A program made the position numbers and the translations under genes. A stretch of DNA of 17,358 nucleotides from SIG424 sp045546695 (GTDB lineage: Bacteria > Bacillota > Clostridia > UBA1212 > UBA1255). Each line of letters begins with the position of its first letter. Position 1 is the first letter of the stretch. The notes beneath the pieces were generated by a model. The model was given only the letters and a program-made list of their open reading frames with translations. It had not been told where the DNA came from and searched no databases. Location of the stretch: positions 1 to 17,358 of the forward strand of contig JAZQDE010000038.1 of assembly GCA_045546695.1 (NCBI GenBank). Direction: 5' to 3'. Of this stretch, positions 14,480 to 17,358 are shown in pieces.

Positions 14480-17017
14480 TTATTTCTTATAATTCATTTT
14501 TACTGATACAGTGAAAGATTTCTGGCTTCCTGCGCTAAGCATCGTTCCTGAATAACTTATAGTAGATCCGTGCTTGAGCAAGAATGGTTTTTCGTTCTTG
14601 GGCATTCGCTCAAGTTTGCCGTTTTCTTCATTTAGTGAATATCTGATTCCACATACAATCGCTTCATGAACAACGGGCATTCCTGTTTTTCTGACTGATG
14701 AGCTCTTAATCTCCGCGGTACGTCTTGTCTGTGACTTTCTCAGGTAGCTCTCTTTTCCGGGTTTTGCCTCCATTGAAAGACCTGTTTTGGCTCCACCATA
14801 TTTAGCCTGTACTACAGCTTGTCTCTTTTCAATCTTTACGGTAAACGAGGTGGACTTTGATACATCCTCTCCGTCAACAATCATTTTACAATCACGTTTG
14901 TTTGCATGTGCACGTGATGGCAGAACTTTAATGTGAAGTATTATCAGAATAATGATGATAAGAATCAGTATGAAAAGTATACTGATGAGCCACTTTAACC
15001 AAAGCGGTGTGTGACTCAGAGTTACTGATGTTTCTGATTCAGCCTCTGTTGTTCTGTCGAATTTGTCTGTATAACTGGCTGATACAGAAATCTTGTAATC
15101 ATCTTCAGAAATACCTTCTGTAGGCATCAATTTAATGAGATATGACGAATCCTCCGGGCAAGGTGTAACAGTATGTTTAATATCACACTCAACGTTGACA
15201 TTAAGCGAGTTGAACATCTCTTCGCTCAAAGGCTTGCCGCCTGCCGTTATTTTAGCAACAACAGCACGACTCTCTTCAAGTTCTGAGATTACGATATAGC
15301 TGTCCGGTGCATCAAGCTTTATCTTCAGCGGAGCAAAATCATCCGTAATATTGTATTTAAGATTTTCCTCTGCCTTTGCTTCAGTGCTTGATGGCGGTGT
15401 ATAGGTGGCTGTGAGTCCTACTGTACAAGCACCACAGACAGTATCTGTCGGTGAAGCTGCATCCTTATAATGAAGCGTCATAACATAGTGGTCATCCATA
15501 ATTTCACACATTATCTTCGCATTGCTTTTAGCTTCATCCCACGTCAGAATGACTTTTTTAAGTTCCTCTGAAGTAAGCAGCTCATCGTCATAATAAACTT
15601 TGACAATATATGGAGTGCCGGCTTCAAGATCTTTCAAAGGATTCTCCTCGTCCCCACCTGTAACCTCAAGTCTGAAATCTTTGGGAGGCTTTGGAACAAC
15701 ATTAATACCACCACTCGGCCAACCAAAATCCGTGGTGTTTTTTGTAATTGTATATCCACTAAGATATGTAACTGTCAGCGTTGCATCAAATGAATCATTC
15801 ATTTTCAGCGAAATCGGAACCTCGCCGCTATATCCCTTATGCGATATTGAGGTTGTCTTGCCGTTGACAGAATAGCTTCCGCTATATACAGTGTCGCCCA
15901 GCAGGTCGGATGATATCAACTTGCCTGTCTTGGCGTCCTTCATACCAAAGCTTACTTTATAATCACCTTCGTACAAGGCATTAGGATCAACTTCCTGCCC
16001 ATTTGCTTCTGTGAAAACGAAATCGAGCGCTGCGTCAGGTTCATAATAAACCTCTATGCTCGTTGCATTTCCTGAAAAATTAATGTCATACGTGCCGGCA
16101 TCGCAGTTTTCATAAGTAATCATCATACCCTGAAGAGATGAGTCATAAACATTGTTGTAATATGTACCACAACCGGCTGTTCCGTATTTTGTAGACGTAG
16201 AATTCAGGCGCGTTCCTACTTCTCCGGAGCTATTTGAGACTGACAAATCTGATACGTTCTCCCCCTGAACGAAGACAATAAGTCTTTTCATTGAAATATC
16301 AAATTCTACAGTTTTTCCGGAAATACGATTTTTTGGAAGCGTATCACGGCCAAAAATCAGGTTGCACAGCTCTGTGAGCGTTGAGAGAACAGCAGCGCTA
16401 CTACTTGCATTCTTCTTTATAAAGTACTCTGAATTACTCATACTCGGCATGGCAGGACTCCTGCCTATTCCAAGATACATTATTGAAAGATCTTTGCTGG
16501 CGTTTGCTTTAAAACGAAGATCCAATTCCTCTATAGTACTATACAAGCTGAGGTTGAAACCATTTTTAAAGAAAGACTCTCCGTCTGTCAGGACAACAAG
16601 ATATTTCTTGTCTACATCTACTTTTTTGATACCCTCGATTGCACAATCAATACTTTCGATAGGTGTCGTATTTGCACTTGGTGTGTAAATCTCACGTATT
16701 GCAGATGCCTGTGATGAACCTTTTATTTCAAAAGGTTGCTCCATCGTATATTCTTTTCCATTGACTTCAATCGGCCACATCGGATATATCTGCAGAATAT
16801 CCTCTGAATTCAGCATAGAAGCAAATACTTCCATTGCATAAGTAGCCTGGCACCAGGCTTTGTTCCCCCCGGAATACATAGAGCCGGAGTTATCAAATAC
16901 TATAGCAATCGCCCTTGTCGTTTCTACTTTTGAAGACGTCGATGCACTTGATCCCAATCCCGTTGCAATAACAAACAAGATGAGCACCATAAACAACGTT
17001 ATCAGGCGTTTTTTCAC
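14480..17017 (-). CDS. Secreted, membrane-anchored von Willebrand A protein
   Basis: An 845-residue protein. A signal peptide (MKKRLITLFMVLILFVIATGL, cleaved near residue 25) leads into a vWA domain with all metal-site (MIDAS) residues: D42-N-S44-G-S46, T118 and D145 (LTDGES). Beta-rich Ig-like segments fill ~260-665. One strongly hydrophobic helix (~674-697) is followed by a basic ~145-residue cytoplasmic domain. Topology is thus vWA outside, basic tail inside, able to reach the tubulin-like partner. The GTG at 17017 is chosen because AAAGGGGGTG lies seven bases upstream and a textbook signal peptide starts there; an in-frame ATG at 17068 would add 17 residues that spoil it. First gene of the operon. 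MIDAS-type vWA domains usually bind proteins through Mg2+; the ligand is unknown. Confidence 0.88.
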   Translation of the reverse strand: MKKRLITLFMVLILFVIATGLGSSASTSSKVETTRAIAIVFDNSGSMYSGGNKAWCQATYAMEVFASMLNSEDILQIYPMWPIEVNGKEYTMEQPFEIKGSSQASAIREIYTPSANTTPIESIDCAIEGIKKVDVDKKYLVVLTDGESFFKNGFNLSLYSTIEELDLRFKANASKDLSIMYLGIGRSPAMPSMSNSEYFIKKNASSSAAVLSTLTELCNLIFGRDTLPKNRISGKTVEFDISMKRLIVFVQGENVSDLSVSNSSGEVGTRLNSTSTKYGTAGCGTYYNNVYDSSLQGMMITYENCDAGTYDINFSGNATSIEVYYEPDAALDFVFTEANGQEVDPNALYEGDYKVSFGMKDAKTGKLISSDLLGDTVYSGSYSVNGKTTSISHKGYSGEVPISLKMNDSFDATLTVTYLSGYTITKNTTDFGWPSGGINVVPKPPKDFRLEVTGGDEENPLKDLEAGTPYIVKVYYDDELLTSEELKKVILTWDEAKSNAKIMCEIMDDHYVMTLHYKDAASPTDTVCGACTVGLTATYTPPSSTEAKAEENLKYNITDDFAPLKIKLDAPDSYIVISELEESRAVVAKITAGGKPLSEEMFNSLNVNVECDIKHTVTPCPEDSSYLIKLMPTEGISEDDYKISVSASYTDKFDRTTEAESETSVTLSHTPLWLKWLISILFILILIIIILIILHIKVLPSRAHANKRDCKMIVDGEDVSKSTSFTVKIEKRQAVVQAKYGGAKTGLSMEAKPGKESYLRKSQTRRTAEIKSSSVRKTGMPVVHEAIVCGIRYSLNEENGKLERMPKNEKPFLLKHGSTISYSGTMLSAGSQKSFTVSVKMNYKK

Positions 17018-17358
17018 AAAAACACCCCCTTTTTTTAAATATTTTCTCCAATTATCAAACAAACTCACCCTCGAAAAATGTCATCAAGAGAGAGTATATG
17101 TCTATAAATTGTCATTTATTGCCAATTTATCAACTTAATATAACATATTTGTTACGCATTATCAATACATCATAAAAAAGTTTTGTTTTAATTGTAAGCC
17201 ATTTATGATAATGTCCCACTTGTTGTCGCGCTGGCGTGCTCGTGGTCGTGGGCGTGCTCGATTTTGTGGGCGCGGCGGCGGAATCGTTGACGAGCGGGAT
17301 TTGCGGGCGAGATTTTCTAAAAATCACTCTGGCTATTAGAAAAAAACGGATTTTTATG
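17018..17358. other. Operon leader and GC-rich low-complexity patch
   Basis: Bases 17018-17215 are AT-rich and should carry the promoter of the five-gene operon, although no -35/-10 pair stands out on the minus strand. Bases 17225-17305 are GC-rich with an ~18-bp period (GGCGTGCTCG at 17233 and 17251). The minus-strand frame through it (17327-17130) would give a Thr/Pro/Ser-rich stretch and the plus frame an Arg/Gly-rich one; neither has a start with a ribosome binding site. GATTTTCTAAAAATC (17311-17325) is a small inverted repeat. I support no gene here. Confidence 0.5.
17104..17130. promoter_or_regulatory. Inverted repeat upstream of the vWA gene (operator candidate)
   Basis: ATAAATTG (17104-17111) and CAATTTAT (17123-17130) are perfect 8-bp arms around an 11-bp spacer, 87 bp ahead of the GTG start. 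AT-rich arms and the lack of a T-run speak for a protein-binding site rather than a terminator; chance is possible in AT-rich DNA. Confidence 0.4.

Noticed and set aside
4413..16688. Many plus-strand frames opposite the operon
   Set aside because: They are antisense shadows of the five large genes, without ribosome binding sites or family signatures.
4194..17017. Phage tubulin (PhuZ) or plasmid TubZ segregation locus
   Set aside because: There are no phage or partition genes, and the protein is far larger than PhuZ or TubZ; the vWA and membrane partners fit a chromosomal membrane system better.
17018..17068. ATG start for the vWA protein at 17068
   Set aside because: It adds 17 residues before a perfect signal peptide and has no good ribosome binding site; GTG 17017 has AAAGGGGGTG.
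17130..17327. Thr/Pro-rich 65-codon minus-strand frame as a gene
   Set aside because: It is low complexity, has no ribosome binding site and crosses the inverted repeat; it is not supported as coding.

Overview
The window looks like chromosome of a low-to-moderate GC Firmicute, most likely a gut clostridium of the Ruminococcaceae/Oscillospirales kind. The reasons are strong GGAGG-type ribosome binding sites, a BspA-type leucine-rich-repeat fragment, an AAA_14/DUF4143-type ATPase remnant, and tightly packed clostridial gene order. This assignment is inference; no rRNA or tRNA gene is present.

The left part (1-4190) is a patchwork of small, broken or transferable pieces. It starts with 326 bp of noncoding direct repeats that carry perfect hairpins. 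An almost gene-free stretch follows, holding a ~41-bp scrap nearly identical to part of the mntA gene 3 kb downstream. Next come an ATPase pseudogene (664-1002), an intact membrane protein of the DUF1295/steroid 5-alpha-reductase-like group (1025-1981) whose 3' end runs 101 bp into a convergent small gene (1881-2180), a truncated leucine-rich-repeat gene (2352 to ~2815) fused back-to-back to a decapitated XRE regulator (~2810-3013), and an intact HTH-MntA/HepT toxin-antitoxin pair (3148-3952) behind two identical-core palindromes. A 76-codon orphan reading frame (3947-4177) ends the patchwork.

The right part (4194-17017, minus strand) is one long operon of five genes, read right to left. The first encodes a secreted/membrane-anchored von Willebrand A protein (GTG start, intact MIDAS residues, one C-terminal membrane helix). 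The second encodes a large tubulin/FtsZ-superfamily protein (Tubulin_2-like) with a glycine-rich N-terminal nucleotide loop and the tubulin signature SGGTGSG. The third and fourth encode two large unrecognised membrane proteins (699 and 1163 aa). The fifth encodes a zinc-ribbon HExxH metallopeptidase. The last three genes are coupled by 8-base overlaps, and the operon ends in a strong GC-rich hairpin terminator just after the peptidase stop codon.

The operon is the main item of interest. Tubulin-like proteins of this sort have been linked by genome context to vWA proteins in predicted membrane-remodelling systems. Here the set is different: an extracellular vWA sensor/adhesin, a cytosolic GTPase-like filament former, two polytopic or bitopic membrane proteins, and a peptidase. 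My inference is that the products form an envelope-spanning machine, with the vWA ectodomain outside and the tubulin and peptidase inside. The rightmost 340 bp (17018-17358) is the operon leader plus a GC-rich low-complexity patch with no convincing gene.
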